DNA of 64,000 nucleotides from Pycnococcus provasolii (GCA_049487715.1 CP150554.1:1-64000); one strand, 5' to 3'; numbered from the stretch's first letter, positions 54,772 through 63,332 are shown. Numbers and translations: made by a program. The notes: generated by a model not told the origin, from the letters alone.

Positions 54772-56823
54772 ATGTCCGACGCCGTCTCTCTCTTAGAAGG
54801 CCTCGGCTTAGTGGGCACGGCACTGCGCCGCCACTCCTCTTCGGGCATCTCAAGTACAGCCCGGTCTCTGCAGAAGGACTCCGCCTTCTGCCTGTTTCTT
54901 GGGCTGTCCACCTTGGGATTCTTCCACCGCACATCCTCCGAATCCCTGTCTTTGAAAAAACTTCGATCGCAGCTGGCGTTACAAGGAAACCCGCTCCCGC
55001 GTGCTGCGTCAAAGAACCACAAGGCAACGTCATCTCGTCAAAAGAAAATCGATTCCCAGCAGTTCTGGAAAGAGCTCCAATGGCTCCTCGGAGTCGCGGC
55101 GCCAACGGCGACGTCAAAAGGGGGACAGCTCATGGCGGCGCAGTTCGTACTGCTCGTCATGCGCACGATGATCACTGTCAGGTGCACGAAGCTCAACACG
55201 TACTTCCTCACGCGCGCCATCTCCAAAGCGAGCTGGTCGGACTGGACCAAGTGGGTGTACTCTTTCACAGGGTGGATGGCGGCAAGCACTGTCGTGAACA
55301 GCGGACTGAGATACATGGAGTCTGTCATTGCGCTCGAACTCAGGCAGAAACTGACGGAACGAGCACACCGCAAGTACCTCCTCAACAACGCCTTCTACAG
55401 ACTCGCGGTGCTTCGTCACGGAAACCTGGGAACCGTCGACCAGCGCATCGTCAGCGACATTGACGCCTTCTCGCGTGAGGCGGCATCCCTCTACGGGCAC
55501 TCGTTCAAACCTATTCTGGAGTTCTTCCTGTCGCTCTACGAGGCGTCCAAGGAACTCGGGATGGGACGGCCCATCGCACTGTTCGCAAGTCAGTTCTTCA
55601 TCGGGGCGACGTTAAGAGGCCTCACGCCGAGCCTTGGCAAGATGGTGGCACTCGAGCAGGAACTCGAGGGCAACTTCAGGTCAGGGCACTCCAGACTGAT
55701 CGCGAGCGCGGAGGAGGTGGCATTCCTGAAGGGCAGCGAGGCGGAGCGCGCTCTGCTCGACGAGAGCCTGCATCGACTCATTGGCACGCAGCGATGGCAC
55801 GCGCTGAAGCGCATTCGCAAGTCTGTTTTCGACAACATCACCAAGTTTCAAGGTTTGCTCATCGGCGGGTGCTTCGTGCACGTGCCATTCCTCGCACGCA
55901 AGTCAGCCGAGGCGGCGGAGCGCATCTCCGACTTCCGTGCCACCGAAGAACTCATGCTGCGGTGCGGCAGCGCGTTCAGCGAGATCATGCTCCTCGGCAA
56001 GAGCTTGGATGAGCTTGCGGGATACACGTCACGCATCGTGGAGATGTTCCGCGCGCTCGAGACGCCGCCGCCCGCTCGCGACGCCGCGTCACTTGCTCTC
56101 GCCACGCGCACGGCGAACGAGGCGAAGACGAAGGATGCAATCGTGATCACCAACTTGACAGTGCACCAACCATCACCCGACGGAACAGAGCCTCGCGTGC
56201 TCATCACAGGCTTGAATCTCACCGTCCCGAAAGGACGCCACGTCATTGTCACGGGACCTAACGGATGCGGCAAGACGAGCCTGTTTCGCGTTCTCGCCGG
56301 GCTGTGGCTGCCCGTCGAGGGCGCGGTGGCGGTGCCCGCCGGGAAGAGAATGCTCTGGCTTCCGCAGAGCTCCTACCTTGTCACGGGAACGCTGCGCGAC
56401 CAGGTGACGTACCCGGATCGCCCGACATCGTCGCGGTCGACGGACGAGAAGATTGCGGATTGTCTGGAAAAGGTTGGATTGAAGAAGCTTTGCAAGCCAT
56501 CTTCCGACGACGCGCTTGGCCTCGGCGTTCGCCACCACGACTGGAACGACGTTCTATCGGGCGGCGAGAAGCAGCGCGTGAGCTTCGCGCGTCTTCTGTA
56601 CCACAAGCCTGAGTACGCCATCTTGGACGAGGCGACCGCGGCCATCAACCCTGAGGAGGAGTCGAAGCTGTACGAGATGGTTCTTGGTGTTGGCACGACG
56701 GTGTTTTCGATAGCGCACCGTCTCGAGCTTCGTAAGTTCCACACCACGGAGCTGCACGTCGTCGGCGACGGCAGTGGCACATTCAAGCTGAGCGAGCTCC
56801 GGAACACACTGGATTGGATGTGA
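54772..56823 (+). CDS. Peroxisomal-type ABCD half-transporter
   Basis: A 683-residue ABC half-transporter of subfamily D, which imports fatty acyl-CoA into peroxisomes. The transmembrane domain (about 110-420) has the ABCD hallmarks LGTVDQRIVSDIDAFSREAA (family: NxDQRxxxDIxxF) and SGHSRLIASAEEVAFLKGSE (family: HxRLIxxxEEIAFYxG). The nucleotide-binding domain has Walker A GPNGCGKT (495-502), a Q-loop with LWLPQSSYL, signature LSGGEKQRVSFARL (595-608) and Walker B EYAILDEATAAINPEEE (about 614-630), with H-loop SIAHRLEL. All motifs are intact. The ATG at 54772 is preceded by an AT-rich TATA-like stretch. The N-terminus is Ser-rich and hydrophobic, consistent with a peroxisomal membrane signal. 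The stop is 120 bp from the convergent SIM gene. Confidence 0.95.
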   Translation: MSDAVSLLEGLGLVGTALRRHSSSGISSTARSLQKDSAFCLFLGLSTLGFFHRTSSESLSLKKLRSQLALQGNPLPRAASKNHKATSSRQKKIDSQQFWKELQWLLGVAAPTATSKGGQLMAAQFVLLVMRTMITVRCTKLNTYFLTRAISKASWSDWTKWVYSFTGWMAASTVVNSGLRYMESVIALELRQKLTERAHRKYLLNNAFYRLAVLRHGNLGTVDQRIVSDIDAFSREAASLYGHSFKPILEFFLSLYEASKELGMGRPIALFASQFFIGATLRGLTPSLGKMVALEQELEGNFRSGHSRLIASAEEVAFLKGSEAERALLDESLHRLIGTQRWHALKRIRKSVFDNITKFQGLLIGGCFVHVPFLARKSAEAAERISDFRATEELMLRCGSAFSEIMLLGKSLDELAGYTSRIVEMFRALETPPPARDAASLALATRTANEAKTKDAIVITNLTVHQPSPDGTEPRVLITGLNLTVPKGRHVIVTGPNGCGKTSLFRVLAGLWLPVEGAVAVPAGKRMLWLPQSSYLVTGTLRDQVTYPDRPTSSRSTDEKIADCLEKVGLKKLCKPSSDDALGLGVRHHDWNDVLSGGEKQRVSFARLLYHKPEYAILDEATAAINPEEESKLYEMVLGVGTTVFSIAHRLELRKFHTTELHVVGDGSGTFKLSELRNTLDWM

Positions 56824-56943
56824 CGTGATCACGTTTCCATTCACGCAAATAGAACCTAAGATCGCAGTACAACCTAAATAGAAAATAGAAAATAGAAGTA
56901 AGAAAAGTACTTACATAGAAGAATATGCAACGCCTTGAATGCC

Positions 56944-57309
56944 TCATCTGCCCCCCATACACGCAAGTCTCAATTTCTCCGCCACCTGCGTGTCGCGAAA
57001 AAACTTCTGCGCGGCACTCATCGCGCTTCGCGATGACAAACCGTACGCGGCTTGCACGTACGTTGCAATGCTTTTCTCGACTTCGGATGTTGGTGTTGAT
57101 GCCACCGCTGATGCCGCCGCCGCTGCCGCCGCCGCCGATGCTCTAGTACAGCTTCTCTTCGCCGTCCCATCGGCGAAGAGAGAGCGCGCCGACGATGGGA
57201 ACTCGAACAAGGCGCGGGTGCGCTTAGCCGGCGTTTCCGTGGCGCGCTTAGCAGCTGGTTCCACTTTCGGTGGTGTTTGCGGAGCGTCGTCGTCCATTGT
57301 CAAGTCCAT
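56944..57309 (-). CDS. Small acidic/Ala-rich protein with SUMO-interaction-like motif (5' end uncertain)
   Basis: A protein of at least 121 residues. From the ATG at 57309 it reads MDLTMDDDAPQTPP. Upstream the frame stays open without an ATG to a stop near 57471, coding for a poly-Asp, Asp/Ser run and PPPKIIEV before MDLT; the combination IIEVMDLT plus Asp fits a SUMO-interacting motif. A spliced first exon is therefore possible: a short ATG-bearing stretch in another frame lies at 57383-57523, but I cannot place a convincing splice junction. The middle has a basic NLS-like patch (PAKRTRALFEF) and an Ala run (about 65-75). The C-terminal 45 residues look helical (SEVEKSIATYVQAAYGLSSR). The family is unknown. 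Confidence 0.6.
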   Translation of the reverse strand: MDLTMDDDAPQTPPKVEPAAKRATETPAKRTRALFEFPSSARSLFADGTAKRSCTRASAAAAAAAASAVASTPTSEVEKSIATYVQAAYGLSSRSAMSAAQKFFRDTQVAEKLRLACMGGR

Positions 57310-57646
57310 CACCTCAATAATTTTAGGAGGTGGCTCCACGTAGACGAGGTCGTCGTCATCAGAGAAGTCGTCGTCGTCGTCGTCAGCGGCAACTACGGCG
57401 GCGGCGGCGTTCGTTTCCTTGACGACGCGAGGCGTTTCCGGTTCGACGAATTAAAAAGCCGTGTTTGTCTTGTTCGTCGAGGCTGCGCATCCTTGAGAAT
57501 GCGAATGAGGCGAGGGAATTCATTCGGGAGAGGGAAATAATTCCGGAGTAGTTAAAGTTTAGGGTTCCCTTTTTCGTCTCGCCTCCCCCGGGGATCCATC
57601 CCACGGGAGGGAGAGCTCAGTTAGCCGTGTTAATTTTAATTAATTC
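57310..57646. promoter_or_regulatory. Divergent spacer between the SIM gene and MAPR gene
   Basis: The part next to the SIM gene (57310-57470) is open in frame with that gene and may be coding (Asp-rich). Further on, GTTTAGGGTTCC at 57557-57568 is a single telomere-like unit. AATTTTAATTAATTC directly precedes the MAPR ATG (57632-57646). Confidence 0.5.
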
Positions 57647-58330
57647 ATGTCCGTCGGCGGCGCAGCGTCACAGCAGTCACCGTCACAGCAGTCTACTCAT
57701 AGCATCGCAACTGGTTTGTTCAACTATTTGCCTCATTGGGTAACGGAACTGATTTCGTCCCCATCCCTCGGAGGATTGGAAGTTGTAGGAGGGATTCCTC
57801 TTTCGTTCGTTCTAGTAGTCTTTCTTTTGGTCATTTCCATCTTCTATCTCGCGGGTGGGTTCTCATCAGCAGCAGCACACTCTGATTCTGACTCACAGTC
57901 AAAAGCGAAAAAAGGGATGAACGCACATGCACACGCGCATGGTGGTGGTGGTGGTGGTGCGGAACATGATGATACACCCTCGCAGAGACCGCAAAGCCCA
58001 GTGCAACTTGGAACCATATCCAAGGAACGTCTGCGCGAAATTGGAACAGGAACTGACCCCAAGGCGCCCATCTACATCGCGGTGAAAGGTACCATCTACG
58101 ACGTCACCAAGGGTGAAGACTTCTACGGACCGCCGGACGGGCCGTACAGAGGTTTCGCAGGATACGACGCAAGCCACGCGCTCGCCAAAATGAGCCTCAA
58201 GCCGGAGGATGTGCACGGCGACATATCTGGCCTGTCCGCCGCGGAGCGTGACATACTCGACGACTGGGAAAGAAAGTTCCAAGAAAAATATACCATCGTG
58301 GGGCAGGTGGAAGAGACAGTCGCGCGCTGA
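57647..58330 (+). CDS. MAPR / PGRMC-like cytochrome-b5-domain membrane protein
   Basis: A 227-residue protein. Residues about 50-72 form one membrane span (PLSFVLVVFLLVISIFYLAG), followed by a His/Gly-rich linker with AHAHAHGGGGGG. The cytochrome-b5-like domain (about 125-225) is of the membrane-associated progesterone receptor (MAPR) type: PIYIAVKGTIYDVTKG, FYGPPDGPYRGFAGYDASHA and LSAAERDILDDWERKFQEKY. MAPR proteins bind haem via Tyr, and the matching Tyr residues in YGPPDGPY are kept. Family roles include P450 and sterol metabolism support. The N-terminus is Ser/Gln-rich and lumenal or cytosolic orientation is not decided. Its stop is 47 bp from the convergent GCKR-like gene. Confidence 0.92.
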   Translation: MSVGGAASQQSPSQQSTHSIATGLFNYLPHWVTELISSPSLGGLEVVGGIPLSFVLVVFLLVISIFYLAGGFSSAAAHSDSDSQSKAKKGMNAHAHAHGGGGGGAEHDDTPSQRPQSPVQLGTISKERLREIGTGTDPKAPIYIAVKGTIYDVTKGEDFYGPPDGPYRGFAGYDASHALAKMSLKPEDVHGDISGLSAAERDILDDWERKFQEKYTIVGQVEETVAR

Positions 58331-58377
58331 GGCTGGGGTCTTTGTTGATACGTGTAATCACCGTCGTATACTCATAA

Positions 58378-61185
58378 TCACAAAAGGCGCTGGATCGCAG
58401 AGCGCACGCCACCCGGCCGCTTCTCCGCCACAACGCGACGCGCTTCCGCCACAGAGGTTGGCTTCCCCTCAAGGTCACCGAGCAATCCTAATACAATGGC
58501 CGTGGGCACGACACCCGTCTGCGAAACGGCATGGCTCACGTGGCGCTGCATCACCGTCTCGTCGCCGCGTGCCGGCGCTGCCGCCGACCCTGCATCGTCT
58601 CCATAAATAGATCGTAGGAGAAGGCGCTCCGCAGACTCGTCGTCGACGACGACGGCGCCGCCACCCTCTCCCTCAAGCACCGCGCGCACGATGCCAACGG
58701 CTCGTTGGTACAGCTTGATGTTCGCTACGCGCACGTCCACCATGCGGTTGCCGAAGACTTTGCCTACGAGAACGTGAGCGGTGGTGGAAATCGCGTTCAG
58801 CACGTGCTTCATAACGAGCCGGTCGAACGTCGCCAATCCAGGCAACAGCGGCGCCGCCAAGCTCGGCGGAAGGCGCAGCGTGATCCAGCTGCCGCGACGG
58901 CCTGGCACAGCCACGGGCCGCAGAGCAGCCACGACCTGCACCTCCGCGGCAGCCGCGGCGGCGGCAGCATCCTCAGCCGCAATCTCGCGACGCCAGAAGT
59001 TGGCGTCTTTGCCGACGGAAAATGCGTCGCACAAGACGCGATCGTGCCTACCCACCGCGAGCTGCACGACGTGGATTCCAAACTGTACGCGCCGGTGCGC
59101 GGAAATCAGTGTGGACACATGCTCAGGCGTCCAAGCCACCGCCGGCTTTCCATAGGGTGTTCCAACCGTCTCAGTAGTTGGGCCGGAAGCCGCCAACACG
59201 ATGACAACATCCTGCTGCCGAAGATCTGAGATGAAGTGCGCGAAGCTCGTTGGTTTGGGGCGAATCGTTTCTTCCTTCGTCTTGGACGGAGTTGATTCGG
59301 ATGCGAATGCGAATGCGGGTGCGGGTGCGGGTGCGGGTGCGGGTGCGGGTGCGGGTGCGGGTGCGGGCGACGGCACCGCACTCTCACCCCCGGATGAAGA
59401 AGCCTCGCCCGCACCCTTCACGCACAACGCCCACCATTCCTTCGCGTCCTCATCGAGTGTCTTCACAAACAGTCGCATCGCCTCGAGCTTATCCATCTTG
59501 CCAAGCGCCTGGTATGCTCGATACTTGGCATTTTCCACGATGCTCCAGCTCGTGGGTGCCGATTCCGTGCAAGGCCCATCCTCCACCTGACGGCCGAGTG
59601 CGTACAGCATGAGCTTTGCGTCGTCGCCTAGATTAGTCGCAATGGACCTCACTGCCTTCTCGGTGGCTGCCGACAATGCACCGCCAAACCTCATAGCGCC
59701 GGTGTCATCAAGTAAGCTACCGCACTTCAGAAACGCATGAGCAGCCTCAAAGCGCTGCGGATATGGAAGTGTACACGGGCCGGCGATCGGACGACCAGAA
59801 TTTGCCGCGGCGGTGACATACATGCCAACTTCGTCAGGGAACGTTGCCGCTGCCGCCTCCGCCGTTACCGACGTGGACGAAAGCTCGACGGGAGCATCAA
59901 CACTTTTTGGTCGATCAGCACCTGGCGTTCCAGTGTCCGTAGCGGCAACGTTGGCTTCCACGCCGTCTGCTGGACGATGCTTCTGGTCAGACGGCATGTC
60001 GTCGTACAGCTCGTGAAAGCGGCAGCACCACACGTCGTCGTCCTCACGACGACCGGCGTCAAAGTTGTGAAAGCCTCCGACGACGGATGCGGAGAAGTCG
60101 TCACGGGCAGCCCCAAATGTCGGCGGTTGTTCAGACGCATCGACGACCGCCATCGTTCCCAGCGACCCAGCCGCGACATACACGACACGTCCGCCGCTCC
60201 TGAGCGCGTCTGCAGCGGCGTCAGCAACCTTTGCAAGTTGCGCGGACTCTGCATACGCGGCACGCTGCGCGTCCTCGCAGCATGCCAGCAGATCCGCGAC
60301 GCTCGCCGCCGCACCCGGCTGGCCGTCTCCGACGACGTCGCCAGCAGCCACGTCCGACGGGTGTGGCATGCGCGGCGGCACTGGCACGCCGCCAGCAAGA
60401 GGGAGCTGGTGCACCTTTGATAGCGCAAGCGCGAACACCGTCTCGAGGATGGCAAGCGTCGCCGTTCCAGACTTGAGTCGTGTCGAGCCTGCGACAGCCT
60501 CTGGACCAACGATCGGGTTGATGACAAAGTGCTGTCCAGGGTGGCTTTGCGCGAGTTGTCTTGCGGTTGTCAGCGCGGAAGCGAACAGCGACGTATCTTG
60601 CGTGTCGTCTTGCTGCTGCGGGAGTGGGTTGAATCCCACGACGGCAGATGCGTAGTGCTTGTTTTCCCACGTCAGTCTGAGTGCGCCTGCTACGTACGCG
60701 GCTGTGAATCCGCAGCTGATTCCGATGACGATCGCCCTTCTGAGTTTGGGTTTACTTTTGAATAGGTTTGCGAGATCACTTTTTCCGAGCTCGAAGTTGT
60801 CTTCCGCGTTTTCAACGGAGCGAAAGAACGCGCCTTGCTTTTGTCCTGCTAACAGTGCGTGGAAGACTTGTGGCGTATTTTTCTTCCGTTTGGCTAAGAC
60901 TGCGTTGAATGCGTGAGCGACAATGGACGCGAGTCTTCCCGACGTCCCACATCCCACTAAAACGATCGCCGACTCGTACGGGTGTCTAATATTTTCTTCG
61001 ACAAGAACGCTGAGAAGGCGCAAATCAAAATGCACGGATGGGTCGGAGAGAGCGGGAAAGTGCTGGTATCCCGAATAAAGGGAAGAGTCGGAGGAGCGTA
61101 AGAGACGCAGGATGTCGAGTGAACGGGAGGAGGAGCCTAAAGAATGCGTCAGCGGGTGCGCTGACTCTGTCACCTTTACCACCAT
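58378..61185 (-). CDS. Glucokinase regulatory protein (GCKR)-like double-SIS protein
   Basis: A 935-residue protein with two SIS sugar-isomerase-fold domains and the GCKR C-terminal lid. SIS 1 has VLVGCGTSGRLAS (about 76-88) and FRSVENAEDNFELG (about 121-134), the latter matching the MurQ/GCKR pattern; FVINPIVGPEAVAGSTRLKS (about 225-245) is also diagnostic. SIS 2 has VVYVAAGSLGTMAVVDASEQ then PPTFGA, where MurQ etherases carry the catalytic Glu in DASECPPTFG. The lid segment HVLNAISTTAHVLVGKVFGN (about 805-825) and the helical tail match GCKR. In animals GCKR binds fructose phosphates and inhibits glucokinase; bacterial MurQ cleaves MurNAc-6-P. The linker carries an (AP)n run from GGGTGC repeats. 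Start: ATG 61185; the frame above begins with TTG. Confidence 0.88.
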   Translation of the reverse strand: MVVKVTESAHPLTHSLGSSSRSLDILRLLRSSDSSLYSGYQHFPALSDPSVHFDLRLLSVLVEENIRHPYESAIVLVGCGTSGRLASIVAHAFNAVLAKRKKNTPQVFHALLAGQKQGAFFRSVENAEDNFELGKSDLANLFKSKPKLRRAIVIGISCGFTAAYVAGALRLTWENKHYASAVVGFNPLPQQQDDTQDTSLFASALTTARQLAQSHPGQHFVINPIVGPEAVAGSTRLKSGTATLAILETVFALALSKVHQLPLAGGVPVPPRMPHPSDVAAGDVVGDGQPGAAASVADLLACCEDAQRAAYAESAQLAKVADAAADALRSGGRVVYVAAGSLGTMAVVDASEQPPTFGAARDDFSASVVGGFHNFDAGRREDDDVWCCRFHELYDDMPSDQKHRPADGVEANVAATDTGTPGADRPKSVDAPVELSSTSVTAEAAAATFPDEVGMYVTAAANSGRPIAGPCTLPYPQRFEAAHAFLKCGSLLDDTGAMRFGGALSAATEKAVRSIATNLGDDAKLMLYALGRQVEDGPCTESAPTSWSIVENAKYRAYQALGKMDKLEAMRLFVKTLDEDAKEWWALCVKGAGEASSSGGESAVPSPAPAPAPAPAPAPAPAPAFAFASESTPSKTKEETIRPKPTSFAHFISDLRQQDVVIVLAASGPTTETVGTPYGKPAVAWTPEHVSTLISAHRRVQFGIHVVQLAVGRHDRVLCDAFSVGKDANFWRREIAAEDAAAAAAAAEVQVVAALRPVAVPGRRGSWITLRLPPSLAAPLLPGLATFDRLVMKHVLNAISTTAHVLVGKVFGNRMVDVRVANIKLYQRAVGIVRAVLEGEGGGAVVVDDESAERLLLRSIYGDDAGSAAAPARGDETVMQRHVSHAVSQTGVVPTAIVLGLLGDLEGKPTSVAEARRVVAEKRPGGVRSAIQRLL

Positions 61186-61448
61186 AAACGCCAACTGCGG
61201 ACAACTCTTGGATCGGCGGCGGATCGGCGGCGACAAAGCCTTCCGCCAAGCCTTTTTTGGAATGGCGTCGACGTCTTAGAATCCAATCACCAAACCAAAT
61301 CTAACCCTAACCCTAACCCTAATCCGGTCATCACGTAATCTTATACCGGACTATCGTAACTTAAAGTTACTGTATGAATGTGCGTGGTTTATGTATGTGT
61401 GTATGTGACAAACAATCCGCGTATTTTCGTTATTACAGTATAATTCGT
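61186..61448. promoter_or_regulatory. Promoter spacer of the GCKR-like gene with CCCTAA tract
   Basis: The spacer lies between the GCKR-like start and the 3' end of the ParA-like gene, both on the minus strand. CTAACCCTAACCCTAACCCT, continuing AAT, occupies 61301-61323, about 115 bp upstream of the ATG, with the G-rich strand on the coding side. The rest is AT-rich. Confidence 0.65.
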
Positions 61449-63332
61449 TTAAAAAGGGGCCGGAGCTGATGCACCCGCACCCGCACCCGCACCCGCACCC
61501 GCGTCGCGGAACGTACGCAGCTGCGGGTGGTTGATGAAGTATTTCGCGAGGGAGGTGTAGACTTGCTTGGCGTGGTCGCGGTCGCTCCTCCAACCGCGCG
61601 GTGCCTCGTTCCACCGCCTGCCCTTGTTGTCCTCCTTTGGGGGATACACGTTCTTGATGATGTCGTCCGAAAGAAGAACGAGCGGGTGGCCGCAGTCGTG
61701 ACTCGCCGTGAGGCCTCGGTGCACGGTCCTGCATAAGCTTATGGAACGCGACTGCGTGTAAGCCGTGTCTCCAACCGTCGGATTGTCGATGCGCAGCGAG
61801 AGAAAACGGGCCTTCACAATCTTGCTGTAGTCATGCGCGCGCTCTTGGGGGCTGACGATTCGTTCAATCAACTCGCAGAACATGGAGCTCGCCTGCTTGA
61901 CGAAGTCTCCGCTTAAATCCGAAGATTTTAGGTGACACTTTGTAGGGTCCGCCAGGGTAACGGCCGCCTCCCTCTGTGTGATTTTTCCTGCGAGGTAGTT
62001 GTTGACGACGACAGGGCACACGAATGGGAGGTCTCTCTTGAACTCGAACTGTTCTTCCTCCGCCGCTTCGCACCACTTCCCGTGATCCTTTCTGAACCAG
62101 TCGCTCAGCACCGTGTGAAAGAGGTGGTACAGGCTGCCTGCGCTGAATGTATCAGGAAATGCCTGTGGCACAATGACGTCCGAGTTGAGGACAATGTTCC
62201 GGTTGAGCGCCCCAATCGATGGGCCAACATCAACGATGACGAATTGCGCCCCAACCTTCTCCGCCGTCTTCAAAAGGGCTGCGCGAATTGCGCCCAAGAA
62301 CCTTAGGCTCTGCGCGGGCACGTCCGACAATGACTGCTCCGCCTTCTGCAACACGGATTCCGCCTTCTGCAGCGTCGAAGTGCCGGGAACTAAGTACAGC
62401 TTGTCCTCTGGGAAGCCATCCGCGATCTTCGAGAGGCTCAGCGCGTTGAAGTGGAAGTCTGATCCCGGGGCAACCTCCATCATGAGCTTGTACAGCGGGC
62501 TGTCTTTGCTGAACACGGTGCTCGTGAACTCTTCTCCGTCGACCTTGAAGTTTAAGCTCCCAGCTTGGGACACGTCGAGTGGAAACACGTTCGGGTGGAG
62601 CCGCATGCTTAGCACGTAGTCGTCAGGCTGCGAGTTGCTGAAGCTATTCATAGCTTTGTCGGCTGCTCGTCGTGTCGGAGTTCTGCTGCCATCAACGGTC
62701 GCGTTGCGTTGTTGAAAAAAAATGTCGTTCAATGTCTCGAATGGCGCGTTCACCGCCGCCGCCGCCTCCTCGTCCTCCTCGTCCTCCTCGTCTTTCTCCT
62801 CGCCGTCATCATCCTGTTCACCAAGCTTAGTGGCGAAGGTGTTGAAGAATGTGGTGAGGTTGGCCTGCGGATCCATGTCCACCATCAACACCGTGTACCC
62901 TTGGTTCGTGAATGTTGCGGCGAGGTTCATGACAAACGTGGTCTTGCCCGCGCCGCCTTTGAACGTGTACGGCGTGATTATCATAGGCTTGCGCGCCGGT
63001 GCAGCTTTCTGCGCACCGCCTGTGTTCCTGCGCTTCTGGCCAGCTCCTCCTTCCCGTGCTGACGTCGACGCGCCGGCACGTTCGGTGTTTTTGCGTTTGT
63101 TCGACGTCTCCGAACGCGCGTGCGGCGGATCGGCCGGATCGGCCGGTGCGCCGCGCTGCGCTTGCGCTTGGTCGTCGTTCGGCGCCGCTCCGCGCGCCTC
63201 CGCCGCTTGTGCCTCCTGTGCGCCGACGTCGGCCAACTCGTCGAGAGTTGGGAGCACGACGACATCCCGACGCTCGTGGGAGTTGGGAACCTCTGCCCTG
63301 CTGTCCGTCGTCGTCTTCATGCGCGCGGTCAT
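61449..63332 (-). CDS. ParA/Soj-like P-loop ATPase with NLS-like N-terminus
   Basis: A 627-residue protein. The ATPase core starts near residue 115: deviant Walker A in YTFKGGAGKTTFVMNLA (KGGAGKTT at 125-132), Walker A' in LMVDMDPQANLTTF (about 155-168) and a Walker B-like FVIVDVGPSIGALNR, where ParA proteins have IIDTPPSLG. Then comes a segment with VPQAFPDTFSAGSLYHLF, which matches ParA's switch region. ParA ATPases position DNA or protein cargo; in bacteria they segregate plasmids and chromosomes. Two acidic runs (about 175-200) interrupt the domain after Walker A'. The N-terminal 110 residues have basic clusters (SNKRKNTERAG, QKRRN), possibly nuclear localisation. It ends with (GA)n from GGGTGC repeats. 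ATG 63332 is chosen; 63320 is an alternative. Possible bacterial origin is inference. Confidence 0.88.
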   Translation of the reverse strand: MTARMKTTTDSRAEVPNSHERRDVVVLPTLDELADVGAQEAQAAEARGAAPNDDQAQAQRGAPADPADPPHARSETSNKRKNTERAGASTSAREGGAGQKRRNTGGAQKAAPARKPMIITPYTFKGGAGKTTFVMNLAATFTNQGYTVLMVDMDPQANLTTFFNTFATKLGEQDDDGEEKDEEDEEDEEAAAAVNAPFETLNDIFFQQRNATVDGSRTPTRRAADKAMNSFSNSQPDDYVLSMRLHPNVFPLDVSQAGSLNFKVDGEEFTSTVFSKDSPLYKLMMEVAPGSDFHFNALSLSKIADGFPEDKLYLVPGTSTLQKAESVLQKAEQSLSDVPAQSLRFLGAIRAALLKTAEKVGAQFVIVDVGPSIGALNRNIVLNSDVIVPQAFPDTFSAGSLYHLFHTVLSDWFRKDHGKWCEAAEEEQFEFKRDLPFVCPVVVNNYLAGKITQREAAVTLADPTKCHLKSSDLSGDFVKQASSMFCELIERIVSPQERAHDYSKIVKARFLSLRIDNPTVGDTAYTQSRSISLCRTVHRGLTASHDCGHPLVLLSDDIIKNVYPPKEDNKGRRWNEAPRGWRSDRDHAKQVYTSLAKYFINHPQLRTFRDAGAGAGAGAGASAPAPF

